Position numbers and translations under genes: made by a program | Shown here: piece by piece, positions 17,647 through 25,185 of the stretch | How the letters are laid out: each line of letters begins with the position of its first letter | Numbering within the stretch: position 1 is the stretch's first letter | DNA from: CAZVPF01 sp964628195 | Lineage (GTDB): Bacteria > Planctomycetota > Phycisphaerae > Sedimentisphaerales > Anaerohalosphaeraceae | DNA length: 64,000 nucleotides | NCBI GenBank assembly: GCA_964628195.1 | Contig: CAZVPF010000010.1 | Location: 34,800-98,799, forward strand | Reading direction: 5' to 3' | The notes under the pieces: generated by a model | The model's database searches: none | Told to the model about the DNA's origin: nothing | Seen by the model: the letters and a program-made list of their open reading frames with translations, nothing else

Positions 17647-18056
17647 TTCGTACCTTTCATTTTTGTGTTTATACTCCTCGGACCATTATATGTTCTAAAA
17701 AGTCAATTAAAAGCCAAAAATGTCTGATTTTTAGGCCGCCCCAAAGTAATCAGGGCAGTTGGAAAAAATATTAACTTGACTTTAACCTGTATCTAACGCG
17801 TTTTTAATATATCTGATTTATACTATACCCGGAGAATGGTGATGAAAAAGGAGAAGGGGTTATGTAAGGTTCCGGCGTCGGGCCTGAGTCTTAAAGGGGG
17901 ACCGGGCTCGGCACCAGGGGCCAAGCAGAAAAGAATCTCCGGTTTCGGCCGGGACTTATGACCTCGCCGAGGAATGAAGCGCTGGCTTCGAAGAAGGGTG
18001 ACCGAAAGTGCGGCTCTCCGGCTTGCAGTTCGACAAAAAGGTGAGAAAGGGAAATT
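17647..18056 (+). other. leader region with a 39-codon ORF and hairpins, function unknown
   Basis: No established gene lies in these 410 bases. From 17842 to 17961 a short frame (39 codons, MKKEKGLCKV at its start) has GGAG seven bases upstream, so it may be translated. The same stretch and the next 90 bases hold several hairpins: CCGG/CCGG (17939-17952), CCTC/GAGG (17962-17972), and GAAGC/GCTTC (17976-17989). The arrangement resembles a structured 5' leader, possibly an attenuator or riboswitch, for the small gene at 18057. I do not recognise a known riboswitch class. Confidence 0.3.
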
Positions 18057-18266
18057 GTGAACGTTTTTGAAACTTACCAGTCCCGCAATGCCCAGGCAGG
18101 TTCCGGCGACCTTTCGTCAGAAACCGTCGAGTCGCTGATGCTGCTTTGTGTGCTTGGCTGCGGGACAACAAAGCAAAATGCAATAAGAGAACTTTCACAG
18201 CGGCAAAACAAACATTTTCTTGCCGACATGATCGCACCTTGCGAAAAAATGGCGGTAAAGGCCTGA
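18057..18266 (+). CDS. small protein of unknown function
   Basis: 69 residues starting at GTG with AAAGGG (18046-18051) five bases upstream. The first half has MNVFETYQSRNAQAG, then a short hydrophobic stretch LMLLCVLGCG (about 28-37) and a basic helical C-terminal half (TKQNAIRELSQRQN). Three Cys are spread through the chain. I do not recognise a family. It follows the structured leader and ends 42 bases before the oppositely oriented MFS gene. Confidence 0.45.
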   Translation: MNVFETYQSRNAQAGSGDLSSETVESLMLLCVLGCGTTKQNAIRELSQRQNKHFLADMIAPCEKMAVKA

Positions 18267-18308
18267 CCCGAACTCAAAAGACTTCGCGGTAAATTTGTCA
18301 TGCAATAA

Positions 18309-19664
18309 TTATTTTTTACCGGGGGGAACCTGGCGGAGGGCGCTTTGGGGGTTTGTTGTCTTAAATGCCGGCAAAAGCAAGGCTAAAGGAAGAGCTATTG
18401 AAAAAACGATGACCGATTGAAAATCGCCCGTGATATCTTTCATCCAGCTAAAGAGAATCGGTCCTGCAGCGCTTGCGAAGACAAGTATTGAGGATGTAAG
18501 CCCGTTTATGGCGCCGACATGCTCCCTTCCGAAATACCTCGGCCAGGTAACGGTGAGCAGCAGCCCGAAAAAACCGGCCGCTGTGCCGTAACCCCCGCAA
18601 AAAAGCCATCTGCCCAAAGGCTCTGAAAAATTCAAGAGACCCGCTGCGGCGACGGTTATACAAATTATATTGGCGATGAGCAGTTTTTTAAGTTTTACCC
18701 TGTCGCTAAGCCACCCCCCTCCGAGGGTAACGAACAGTGAAATGAATCCTATAACCGGAAAGACTGCGTAGGACTGGTCCCTGTCGAGCCCTGCGCCTTT
18801 GCCCATGGAGGTTATGTGAAAAGTAACCGCGGTCATAAACAGGGCCTGCCAGGCGAGGGCTGTTGAAAAGCTCCAGAAAGCCAAAGTGCCCAGCGCCTCG
18901 CGGCGGGTGAACTCCTTGACTGTCTCGGGGATTCTTTCGGCCATACGCCAGAGCCACTGCTGATCGTCTCGACCGTCCATAACCAGCCCGCACTGCTCGG
19001 GGTTGTCGCGAAATATAAGCCACCCTATGACTGTCATTCCAACACCTGTTATGATACCGAGCAAAATATAACTCATACTCCAGCCGAATCGCTCAACAAT
19101 GTAATTAAGCACAGCCGGCGATGCGCTGAAAAGAAACGCGATAAATACATTGGATATGCCCGTTGCCATTCCCCTTCGGTGATTGAACCATTTCGAGATG
19201 CAGACACGCGAAACTATGGTCAAACAGCCCTGACCGAAAAAGCGGATCAGCAAAAACAGCACCGCCATACATGCGATTACCATGACAGCGGAACCGAAGA
19301 GTTTCGTTATAATGCCCGCCTGGGAAATTAAAAGCAAACTTGCTCCCATGCAGATCGCGCTGATAGTTATCATAACACGACAGCCGAACCTGTCGGTTGC
19401 GCTGCCGGCGAAAGGCAGCAGAAAACTGCTGGCTACGGTCCCGAACATGTATGCGAGGCTAAGCTCGGTACGCGAAAGATTAAGGACACCGATAAGCTTG
19501 TCAGTAAATACCCCCACACCGATAGTCTGACCCGGTATGCTTGCAAGGGTACCGAGAGTCGCGCCCGCAAGGATCACCCAGCCGTAAAAAAATGGCAATG
19601 CCCTGGGCGAAAAAGGCACGTTAATCCATTTTGAATATGTTTTGCCCGTCTCTGGACCGGCCAT
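18309..19664 (-). CDS. MFS transporter, monocarboxylate/oxalate-formate-like
   Basis: Twelve hydrophobic segments can be traced over 451 residues from FFYGWVILAGATLGTLAS (about 20-37) to ALPLALLLPAF near the end, with the family loop DRFGCR between segments 2 and 3. The opening SPRALPFFYGW and the overall pattern are those of the OFA/monocarboxylate-porter group; the substrate is not defined. The start at 19664 (MAGPETGK) has a GAGG site; the longer frame upstream is not needed. Monocistronic by position. Confidence 0.8.
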   Translation of the reverse strand: MAGPETGKTYSKWINVPFSPRALPFFYGWVILAGATLGTLASIPGQTIGVGVFTDKLIGVLNLSRTELSLAYMFGTVASSFLLPFAGSATDRFGCRVMITISAICMGASLLLISQAGIITKLFGSAVMVIACMAVLFLLIRFFGQGCLTIVSRVCISKWFNHRRGMATGISNVFIAFLFSASPAVLNYIVERFGWSMSYILLGIITGVGMTVIGWLIFRDNPEQCGLVMDGRDDQQWLWRMAERIPETVKEFTRREALGTLAFWSFSTALAWQALFMTAVTFHITSMGKGAGLDRDQSYAVFPVIGFISLFVTLGGGWLSDRVKLKKLLIANIICITVAAAGLLNFSEPLGRWLFCGGYGTAAGFFGLLLTVTWPRYFGREHVGAINGLTSSILVFASAAGPILFSWMKDITGDFQSVIVFSIALPLALLLPAFKTTNPQSALRQVPPGKK

Positions 19665-19901
19665 AATAACCTCACAAAAAAGGACAGGCATAAAGGCCCG
19701 TCCGCAGAAAGCAAACGGGCATAGTAACACAATCAGCCGAGTGGTCCAGTTTAAAATATAAAGGCAATGTAAACTATCCAAAAACCAATCATACCGCTTT
19801 GGAATGGGCAACAATCCCTAATTTTATTTTTCGCTTGAATGGCCGCCCAGTTTTACGGTAGGCTTTATATGTTAATAATTACTTAAATTGGGGGTGTTAT
19901 T

Positions 19902-20546
19902 ATGAACAGAGTATTTATCATTTCAATTGTTTTTGCTTTGCTGCTGGTGCCGTCGGCGTCTGCGGTTCTGCTCGGCCAGATCGACGACTTTCAGGACGGC
20001 ACAACCCAAAACTGGGGTTCGGGGGTCAATAACCCGGTCCCGCCGGTAAACTCCGCCGATAACGGACCGCTGGGAATTGGCGACCATTGCCTGCTTGCCG
20101 CGACAACCGGAACTGTAGGGCCGGGCGGTAAGATGGTTTTCTTCAACATGGCCCAGTGGACAGGGGACTACACCACTGCAGGGGTGACGAAGATTGCCAT
20201 GATGTTCAATAACCTTGGCGGCCAGGACCTTACTATGCGGCTGGCACTTGACGGCGGGGGCGGAATGTTTTCGACAGTTGACGAAGTTACCCTTACCGCC
20301 GGAAGCGGCTGGCAAAGCGTTGAATTTTCTCTAGCCGCCCCGGACCTCGTTTCGGTAGGCGGTGCAAGCGTTGCCGGGACACTGTCAAACGTTACAGTGC
20401 TAAGAGTTTTAAATTCAGATGTTCCGTCCTGGAATGGAACCGACGTTACTGCCGAGCTTTTTGTGGACAACATAACCGCGGTGCCCGAACCTGCTGCACT
20501 GTTTGTCCTTACCGTTGGGTGGTTACTGGTAAAAAAACACACCTGA
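19902..20546 (+). CDS. secreted PEP-CTERM sorting-domain protein
   Basis: A signal peptide (about 1-21, cleaved after SASA) is followed by a beta-rich domain of about 165 residues (FQDGTTQNWGSG near its start, like carbohydrate-binding beta-sandwiches). The C-terminus is a PEP-CTERM tail: VPEPAALFVLTVGWLLVKKH, that is PEP, a hydrophobic helix, and a basic end. Such proteins are sorted by an exosortase, usually with exopolysaccharide genes; neither is in this window. A GGGGG-containing sequence precedes the ATG. Confidence 0.85.
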   Translation: MNRVFIISIVFALLLVPSASAVLLGQIDDFQDGTTQNWGSGVNNPVPPVNSADNGPLGIGDHCLLAATTGTVGPGGKMVFFNMAQWTGDYTTAGVTKIAMMFNNLGGQDLTMRLALDGGGGMFSTVDEVTLTAGSGWQSVEFSLAAPDLVSVGGASVAGTLSNVTVLRVLNSDVPSWNGTDVTAELFVDNITAVPEPAALFVLTVGWLLVKKHT

Positions 20547-20563
20547 TGTGATGTGAAATGGAT

Positions 20564-20597
20564 GTTAAAAAAAGGGCTCGGTTTTTGCCGAGCCCTT
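20564..20597 (-). terminator. terminator for the Cys-rich gene
   Basis: A 10-bp inverted repeat AAGGGCTCGG (20572-20581) / CCGAGCCCTT (20588-20597) has a 6-base loop. On the minus strand it is followed by a T run (complement of the A run at 20567-20573), so it best terminates the gene at 20633-20974. It may also help stop the PEP-CTERM gene from the other side. Confidence 0.8.
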
Positions 20598-20632
20598 GGT
20601 TAATAATAATTATTACAAGCGAGTAATCCGCG

Positions 20633-20974
20633 TTACTTACCGCAACCGGCTTTCTTGCCTTTCTGGCAGCCTTCGCGTTTTTCCTCGCATTTGCCGTTAT
20701 CTTCTTTGTCCTTGTCGCAGCTCTTTTCGCATCCGCCGCACTTGAATTCACTTATAGACTGCTCTTTTTCGCATTTACAATTCTCACACTTGCAGTCCTC
20801 GCACTTTTTGCAGCAGTCATCCTGGGCTTTCTCACATTTCTTCTGGCAGCAGCCGAACTCTTCACTGCCCGCAAATACAGACTCACTCGAACTTATCGAC
20901 CCTGCCGATATTGTGATGCCCGAAAGTGCGATAGCGGCTATTGCTGCTGCAACTAATAATTTTTTGGGTAACAT
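20633..20974 (-). CDS. secreted cysteine-rich protein, metallothionein-like composition
   Basis: 113 residues with a signal peptide (about 1-24, ALSGITISAG) and a mature part rich in Cys, Lys and Glu. It contains repeated CxxC and CxC patterns such as CCQKKCEKAQDDCCKKC and CKCENCKCEK, and later CGGCEKSC. About 18 Cys occur in roughly 80 residues. The composition suggests metal binding or a disulfide-dense exported protein, but no family is recognised. AGGAG precedes the ATG and a strong terminator follows. Confidence 0.65.
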   Translation of the reverse strand: MLPKKLLVAAAIAAIALSGITISAGSISSSESVFAGSEEFGCCQKKCEKAQDDCCKKCEDCKCENCKCEKEQSISEFKCGGCEKSCDKDKEDNGKCEEKREGCQKGKKAGCGK

Positions 20975-21164
20975 CTTAATTCTCCTAACAGATACACAGG
21001 TTAAAATAAATTTTAATTCATACTAACTTACTATACTAAACCGCACCGCTCGTGTTCATTATTTTCGTCAAAAGTATTTTTAATCTCGAACCCTTACACT
21101 CAATCTCTATATAAATATTATCCACAATTTCGCTTTGAAAAAACTTTTGCGATTCACTTGCCTG

Positions 21165-21193
21165 TTGCCCAGAGGCAGGGCCTGTGATAAAAT
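21165..21193 (+). promoter_or_regulatory. sigma-70-type promoter for the secreted protein at 21235
   Basis: TTGCCC (21165-21170) and TAAAAT (21188-21193) are separated by 17 bases, 42 bases before the start codon. Confidence 0.4.
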
Positions 21194-21234
21194 GAAGTTT
21201 CGTGAAACTGAACTAATATACAGGAATGATAAAA

Positions 21235-22875
21235 ATGACTTCTAATAAGCTCTATCAGGCAATCTCAGCGTTAATACTCGCCATTTCTCTGCTTATGCCC
21301 AATCAACTTTGTGCCCAGGTCCACACCGACAGGCTTGGAATTTCGGGCACTATGACAGATGAATCCCCGGACCCCGGCGGACCCGGTCCATCCGGCAGGC
21401 GAGGTTCAAGGAGAACCGATTCCTCCCAGCAGGCCAGGGACGCGGCAAGAGAAATAGACGATGTCCTTGACGATATCCTCGAACATGTTATAGAGGGCCG
21501 TAAACCCAGCAGCCAATTGCTAGAAAACGCCCAAAACCAGCTTATGTCCGCCAAAAAATACGCAAGGGAGATGGAGGACGAGGACCAGGCCAGATTTTTC
21601 ATGCTCACCAGCTGGGTGGGACAGTTCACAGGCGACAAAAAAGAGGCTGTAATAGGGGCAAAACAGGCATTTCGCATAGCCCCTGACAGTGCCGACGCCC
21701 AGGCCACTTTCGCCGCTATAAGCATGATAAACGGAGAGTCCGTCGATTTTCTGGGCAAATATTTGCAGAGAGAACAAATGTCCGCTAAAAGGTCGAACTC
21801 AAGGTACTCAAGCAAGGGAAGCGGCAGGCTCGAATTTGACGGAACCGAGCTTGATTTTGACCTTATTGGCAGAAAAATAGGCCCGCAGGCGCTTAGGTGC
21901 ATAAATTCGACAAAGTTTGAATACCAGCCCGGCAGTGAGTCGCTGTGTTTATTCCTGTGGCAGCTTATGCCCGCAGATAAAGTAATAAAGCAGCAAACCG
22001 GCAATACCCAGGGAAACGACCCGAACACAGGCGCCGAAAAAGCCGCTGAAAGGCGTGAAAGACGCCCTGAAAGGCCTGAAAACCCCGGCAACCCGATGAT
22101 GCCAGGCGGCATGGGCGGCGATCCAATGATGGATATGCCCGGCGGCGCTTTTCAAGGCTATGAAAGGCGGGAAAGTAAACCGGAGTATGAAAAATTTGAC
22201 CCCGAAGACACCCAGCCCGTCGTCAATTGGTTCAAAAGGGGCTTCGACAGCCCGAAAGTCCGGTTTCTGGCGGTCAATTACGACAATTTCGACAACCGAC
22301 AGGCCGTTGCCGACACCCTTGCACAAACCCCCCTTCCCTGGGCGGTCGTTATGGCAAACGACCCTGCAAATGCCCGCTGGGGCCTGAAAGACACCAATAT
22401 CAAAAAGTCGATGGTTGCCATTACAAATCCCGAAGGCCAGATCATCTACGCCGGCCCTGCCGAGAACTTCCTGCCCGCTATGCTGCTCGACGAGATGGGA
22501 CTGCTGGCCGCCAAAGCCGACCCGGAATCAAGAAAACCACTACCTGAGCCCAAAAAGTCAGATAACGACCAGCCGGCCGTCACACAAAACACCCCCAGGC
22601 AACAGCCTCCCGCCCAGCCGGACCAAAACCAACAGCCCGACTCACAGATGGCTGTCGAGGATAAGGTCTGGTGCGAAAAGCAGTTATCGACTGCTGATGG
22701 CTTTATAAAGAAAGGGCACTTTTTCGGCTACAAACAGGGAATCGATATGTGCCGAAGGGTCATAGAGCGTTTCCCTGACTCCACTTACGCAGAGCAGGCC
22801 CGCAAGCTGCTCGGAAGAATACCCGAAAGGCACCACAGGAGATACGGCATAACGCCCGAAGAGCTCGGCAGATAA
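21235..22875 (+). CDS. secreted thioredoxin-like/TPR protein, function unknown
   Basis: 546 residues. A signal peptide (about 5-28, ending near LCAQ) leads into a charged Pro/Gly/Arg linker and a helical TPR-like region (about 60-180; FRIAPDSADAQATFAA). A Gly/Met/Pro-rich linker and a thioredoxin-fold-like segment follow (about 330-430; VRFLAVNYDNFDNRQAV, then PLPWAVVM and SMVAITNPEGQIIYAG), with no CxxC. A Pro/Gln linker and a last TPR-like repeat (about 480-535) end it. The ATG at 21235 is taken because AGGA at 21222 sits nine bases upstream. Possibly a scaffold for envelope proteins. Confidence 0.65.
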   Translation: MTSNKLYQAISALILAISLLMPNQLCAQVHTDRLGISGTMTDESPDPGGPGPSGRRGSRRTDSSQQARDAAREIDDVLDDILEHVIEGRKPSSQLLENAQNQLMSAKKYAREMEDEDQARFFMLTSWVGQFTGDKKEAVIGAKQAFRIAPDSADAQATFAAISMINGESVDFLGKYLQREQMSAKRSNSRYSSKGSGRLEFDGTELDFDLIGRKIGPQALRCINSTKFEYQPGSESLCLFLWQLMPADKVIKQQTGNTQGNDPNTGAEKAAERRERRPERPENPGNPMMPGGMGGDPMMDMPGGAFQGYERRESKPEYEKFDPEDTQPVVNWFKRGFDSPKVRFLAVNYDNFDNRQAVADTLAQTPLPWAVVMANDPANARWGLKDTNIKKSMVAITNPEGQIIYAGPAENFLPAMLLDEMGLLAAKADPESRKPLPEPKKSDNDQPAVTQNTPRQQPPAQPDQNQQPDSQMAVEDKVWCEKQLSTADGFIKKGHFFGYKQGIDMCRRVIERFPDSTYAEQARKLLGRIPERHHRRYGITPEELGR

Positions 22876-23061
22876 CTCTCGAGCAGCCCACTGTTATCAA
22901 GACGGCCCCGGACGCACACAAATTCGCTATATATTTCCGGGCAGCCGATTGATAAATTTTCGCCAGCTTATATTTTACGACCGATAACACCCTCATTACA
23001 CACACTAACAATCTGAAAAAGCGTAATATTAAGTATTTCTTAATAAAATCTTCGCAAAAAT

Positions 23062-23090
23062 TTGACATCCACCCCCCTGTATATTATAAT
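23062..23090 (+). promoter_or_regulatory. consensus sigma-70 promoter driving the RNA locus
   Basis: TTGACA (23062-23067) and TATAAT (23085-23090) with exactly 17 bases between: both boxes match the consensus in all six positions. Such promoters usually drive stable RNAs. Expected start of transcription is near 23097. No protein gene with convincing coding character follows on this strand. Confidence 0.85.
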
Positions 23091-23096
23091 ATACCT

Positions 23097-23600
23097 GTGC
23101 TTCGGAGGTTGAAAAACAAGCCTTGGGCATGGGACATTGAAGTGAGAAAATGGGTGATTAAATTATTTGGAGGATCGGTTATGGTTCTCTTTGAAATACA
23201 GGAAAGTATTCTGGTTTTAGCTGATACCGGGGCCCGCGGGCCGCCGGAAAACAAGGGACGGACCTTTTTTGGCACTGGCGGTTATCATCGGCCTTGCGGG
23301 GCCTGTGATAATCGTCATAGGAGACGAAGAATTTCCTTCTTCCTTTTCCTTGCCGTCTCAAGGTGATCGCCGCACTGATTCGGTGGGCACAAATTCGGGT
23401 TCTCTCTCTCCTCCGCCCGAACGCTCAATCGTGCGACGGTCAACGGCCGAAAGGCCGCGTGTCCACAGGATGGACATGTGCGGAGCTTATTGGGGGGCTC
23501 TGTAAGCTTCCGCCTACTCTCAGGGGATCTCTGCCGATAAGGGGACGCAGAGGTCCCTTCTTTTGCGCGCAGATTACACTAAAAGGGTCTTTTGGAGGTA
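23097..23600 (+). ncRNA. candidate large structured RNA, unidentified
   Basis: Downstream of the consensus promoter a series of strong hairpins can be drawn: 23227-23247 (CCGG/CCGG enclosing a GGCCC/GGGCC stem), 23277-23316 (11 bp outside plus GGCC/GGCC), 23394-23421 (TTCGGG/CCCGAA), 23444-23457 (CGGCC-GAAA-GGCCG, a GNRA loop), 23460-23476, 23480-23513 (10 bp with one bulge), 23524-23557 (11 bp) and 23560-23585. Frames here are short, shifting and low in coding character; a GGAGG/ATG at 23167-23182 opens only a weak 60-codon frame. No tmRNA, RNase P, 6S or SRP signature is seen. The 3' end is uncertain. Confidence 0.55.
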
Positions 23601-23682
23601 ACTGATAATCAAAAACGTCATGGCCGATCAATAATCAGGCATGTTTTACTTGACCGCCATATCCGATTGTGCCTGCTGGAAT

Positions 23683-24381
23683 TTAAAAATTCCGTTTAAT
23701 ACCGTTCGGCTGTCGAAAACCGCTCTTGCCCTCGGACTGGTGGAAGTCGACAAGTATCTGAGCAACCTTTTCCGGGTCGTCCTCGACCGTGAATACGTCC
23801 ATATCCTCAGGTGAGATAAAGTTTTCCTTATGAAGCATATCCGAATGCATCCAGTCGATAAGCCCTTTCCAGTAATCCCTGCCTACAAGTATCACCGGAA
23901 AATAAGCCTGCTTGAGCGTCTGGATCAGCACAAGGGCCTCGAAAAGCTCGTCCATCGTGCCGTAACCGCCGGGCATTACGATAAAACCGTTGGCATACTT
24001 TACGAACATTACCTTACGGCAGAAAAAGTACCTGAAATTGAGCGCAAGGTCCTGGTACTGGTTCGGCTTCTGCTCGTGCGGAAGCTCGATGTTCAGCCCT
24101 ATGCTGCGACCGCCTGCCGCCTGTGCGCCTTTGTTTGCGGCCTCCATCAGCCCGCCGCCGCCCCCTGTAATTACCGCAAAGCCGGCTCTTGCCACCGCCG
24201 CGCCGACCTCCTCAGAAAGCTTGTAGTAAGGATCGTCAGGTGTTGACCTCGCCGAACCGAATATAGAAACCGCCGGTTCTACGTCCGAAAGCTCTTCAAA
24301 ACCTTCGACAAATTCCGCCATGATGCGGAAAATCCGCCACGGCTCTTCCGAGCTCATAAGCTTTGTCGGAATACTGCTCAT
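23683..24381 (-). CDS. LOG-family protein (TIGR00730; nucleotide 5'-monophosphate phosphoribohydrolase-like)
   Basis: 232 residues from the ATG at 24381 (AAAGG upstream). Motifs of the lysine-decarboxylase-like/LOG family are plain: SIFGSARS near residue 40, GGGGGLMEAANKGA, and PGGYGTMDE followed by FEALVLIQT. Members cleave the N-glycosidic bond of nucleoside monophosphates such as AMP or cytokinin ribotides; the physiological substrate is unknown. It follows nth by 65 bases and probably ends the dsbD-nth unit. Confidence 0.88.
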   Translation of the reverse strand: MSSIPTKLMSSEEPWRIFRIMAEFVEGFEELSDVEPAVSIFGSARSTPDDPYYKLSEEVGAAVARAGFAVITGGGGGLMEAANKGAQAAGGRSIGLNIELPHEQKPNQYQDLALNFRYFFCRKVMFVKYANGFIVMPGGYGTMDELFEALVLIQTLKQAYFPVILVGRDYWKGLIDWMHSDMLHKENFISPEDMDVFTVEDDPEKVAQILVDFHQSEGKSGFRQPNGIKRNF

Positions 24382-24446
24382 TTTTTGCCTTTCAAGTACT
24401 AACATGTGTAGTATATCGACTTACCCTGCTTGAGGGTAAAGAAAAA

Positions 24447-25172
24447 TTACCACAAATCCGGCTTGTCCGCCGACGGGCAGTGCCTGCTTATCTTACATTC
24501 CCCGCAGTTCGGTTTCCTCGCCCGGCACACAGCCCTGCCGTGAAAAACTATAAGGTGACTGAACATTGTCCACCCGCCGTAACGCTTTTTCGGCACCACC
24601 TCCATAAGGTCGTATTCAAGCTTAACCGGGTCGGAGTTCTCCGACAGACCCAGCCGCCTGCTTAGCCTGATAACATGCGTATCGCAAACGATCCCCGCCG
24701 TTTTGAAACAGTTGCCGAGTATAACGTTCGCCGTTTTCCTTCCAACGCCCGGCAGCGTTAATAAATCATCCATATTATCGGGCACGCTGCCCCCGAACTT
24801 GTCAACGACCATCCCTGCCGTCGCCTTTATATTCTTTGCCTTGTTCCGATAAAAGCCCGTCGAGCGTATATCCTTCTCAATTTCAGGAGTCGAACGCTTC
24901 GCCCAGCTTGCCGCATCCGGGTATTTAGGAAACAAATCCTTTGTCACGATATTCACCCGCTCGTCCGTGCACTGCGCCGCCAGTATCGTAGCAAGCAGCA
25001 GTTGAAAAGGGTTGGCGTGGTCAAGCGACGTCCTCGCGTCGGGATAGGTTCGCTTCAGTATCGGCATTATCTTCTCTACCCGCTGCGAAGCCTCGGCCTT
25101 GTCGACCTTTATCTTTTTTGACTTTGTTGCCTTGTGAACATTTTTCGCGCTTTTAGCTTTTTTCACCGCCAT
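24447..25172 (-). CDS. nth: endonuclease III (DNA glycosylase/AP lyase)
   Basis: Removes oxidised pyrimidines in base excision repair. 241 residues with a Lys-rich N-terminal extension (1-25). The helix-hairpin-helix LPGVGRKTA (140-148) holds catalytic Lys146, the catalytic Asp is Asp164 in CDTHV, and the [4Fe-4S] cluster ligands are Cys216, Cys223, Cys226 and Cys232 (C-x6-C-x2-C-x5-C). It starts 13 bases after the dsbD-like gene ends. Confidence 0.95.
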   Translation of the reverse strand: MAVKKAKSAKNVHKATKSKKIKVDKAEASQRVEKIMPILKRTYPDARTSLDHANPFQLLLATILAAQCTDERVNIVTKDLFPKYPDAASWAKRSTPEIEKDIRSTGFYRNKAKNIKATAGMVVDKFGGSVPDNMDDLLTLPGVGRKTANVILGNCFKTAGIVCDTHVIRLSRRLGLSENSDPVKLEYDLMEVVPKKRYGGWTMFSHLIVFHGRAVCRARKPNCGECKISRHCPSADKPDLW

Positions 25173-25185
25173 CTTGTTTTGCGTC

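Noticed and set aside
19665..19814. 50-residue N-terminal extension of the MFS transporter
   Set aside because: ATG 19664 has a GAGG site and matches the usual family N-terminus.
22760..23068. 102-codon minus-strand frame rich in Cys and Arg
   Set aside because: Overlaps the end of the well-supported gene 21235-22875 and the consensus promoter; no ribosome site.
23180..23505. Two overlapping frames joined at a T6 run, resembling a frameshifted membrane protein gene
   Set aside because: The hydrophobic stretch coincides with a near-perfect 11-bp hairpin (23277-23316), the needed shift is +1 or -2, and the rest has no coding character; an RNA explains it better.
23097..23600. tmRNA or RNase P RNA
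   Set aside because: No tRNA-like ends or tag frame, and no GAGGAAAGTCC-type core.
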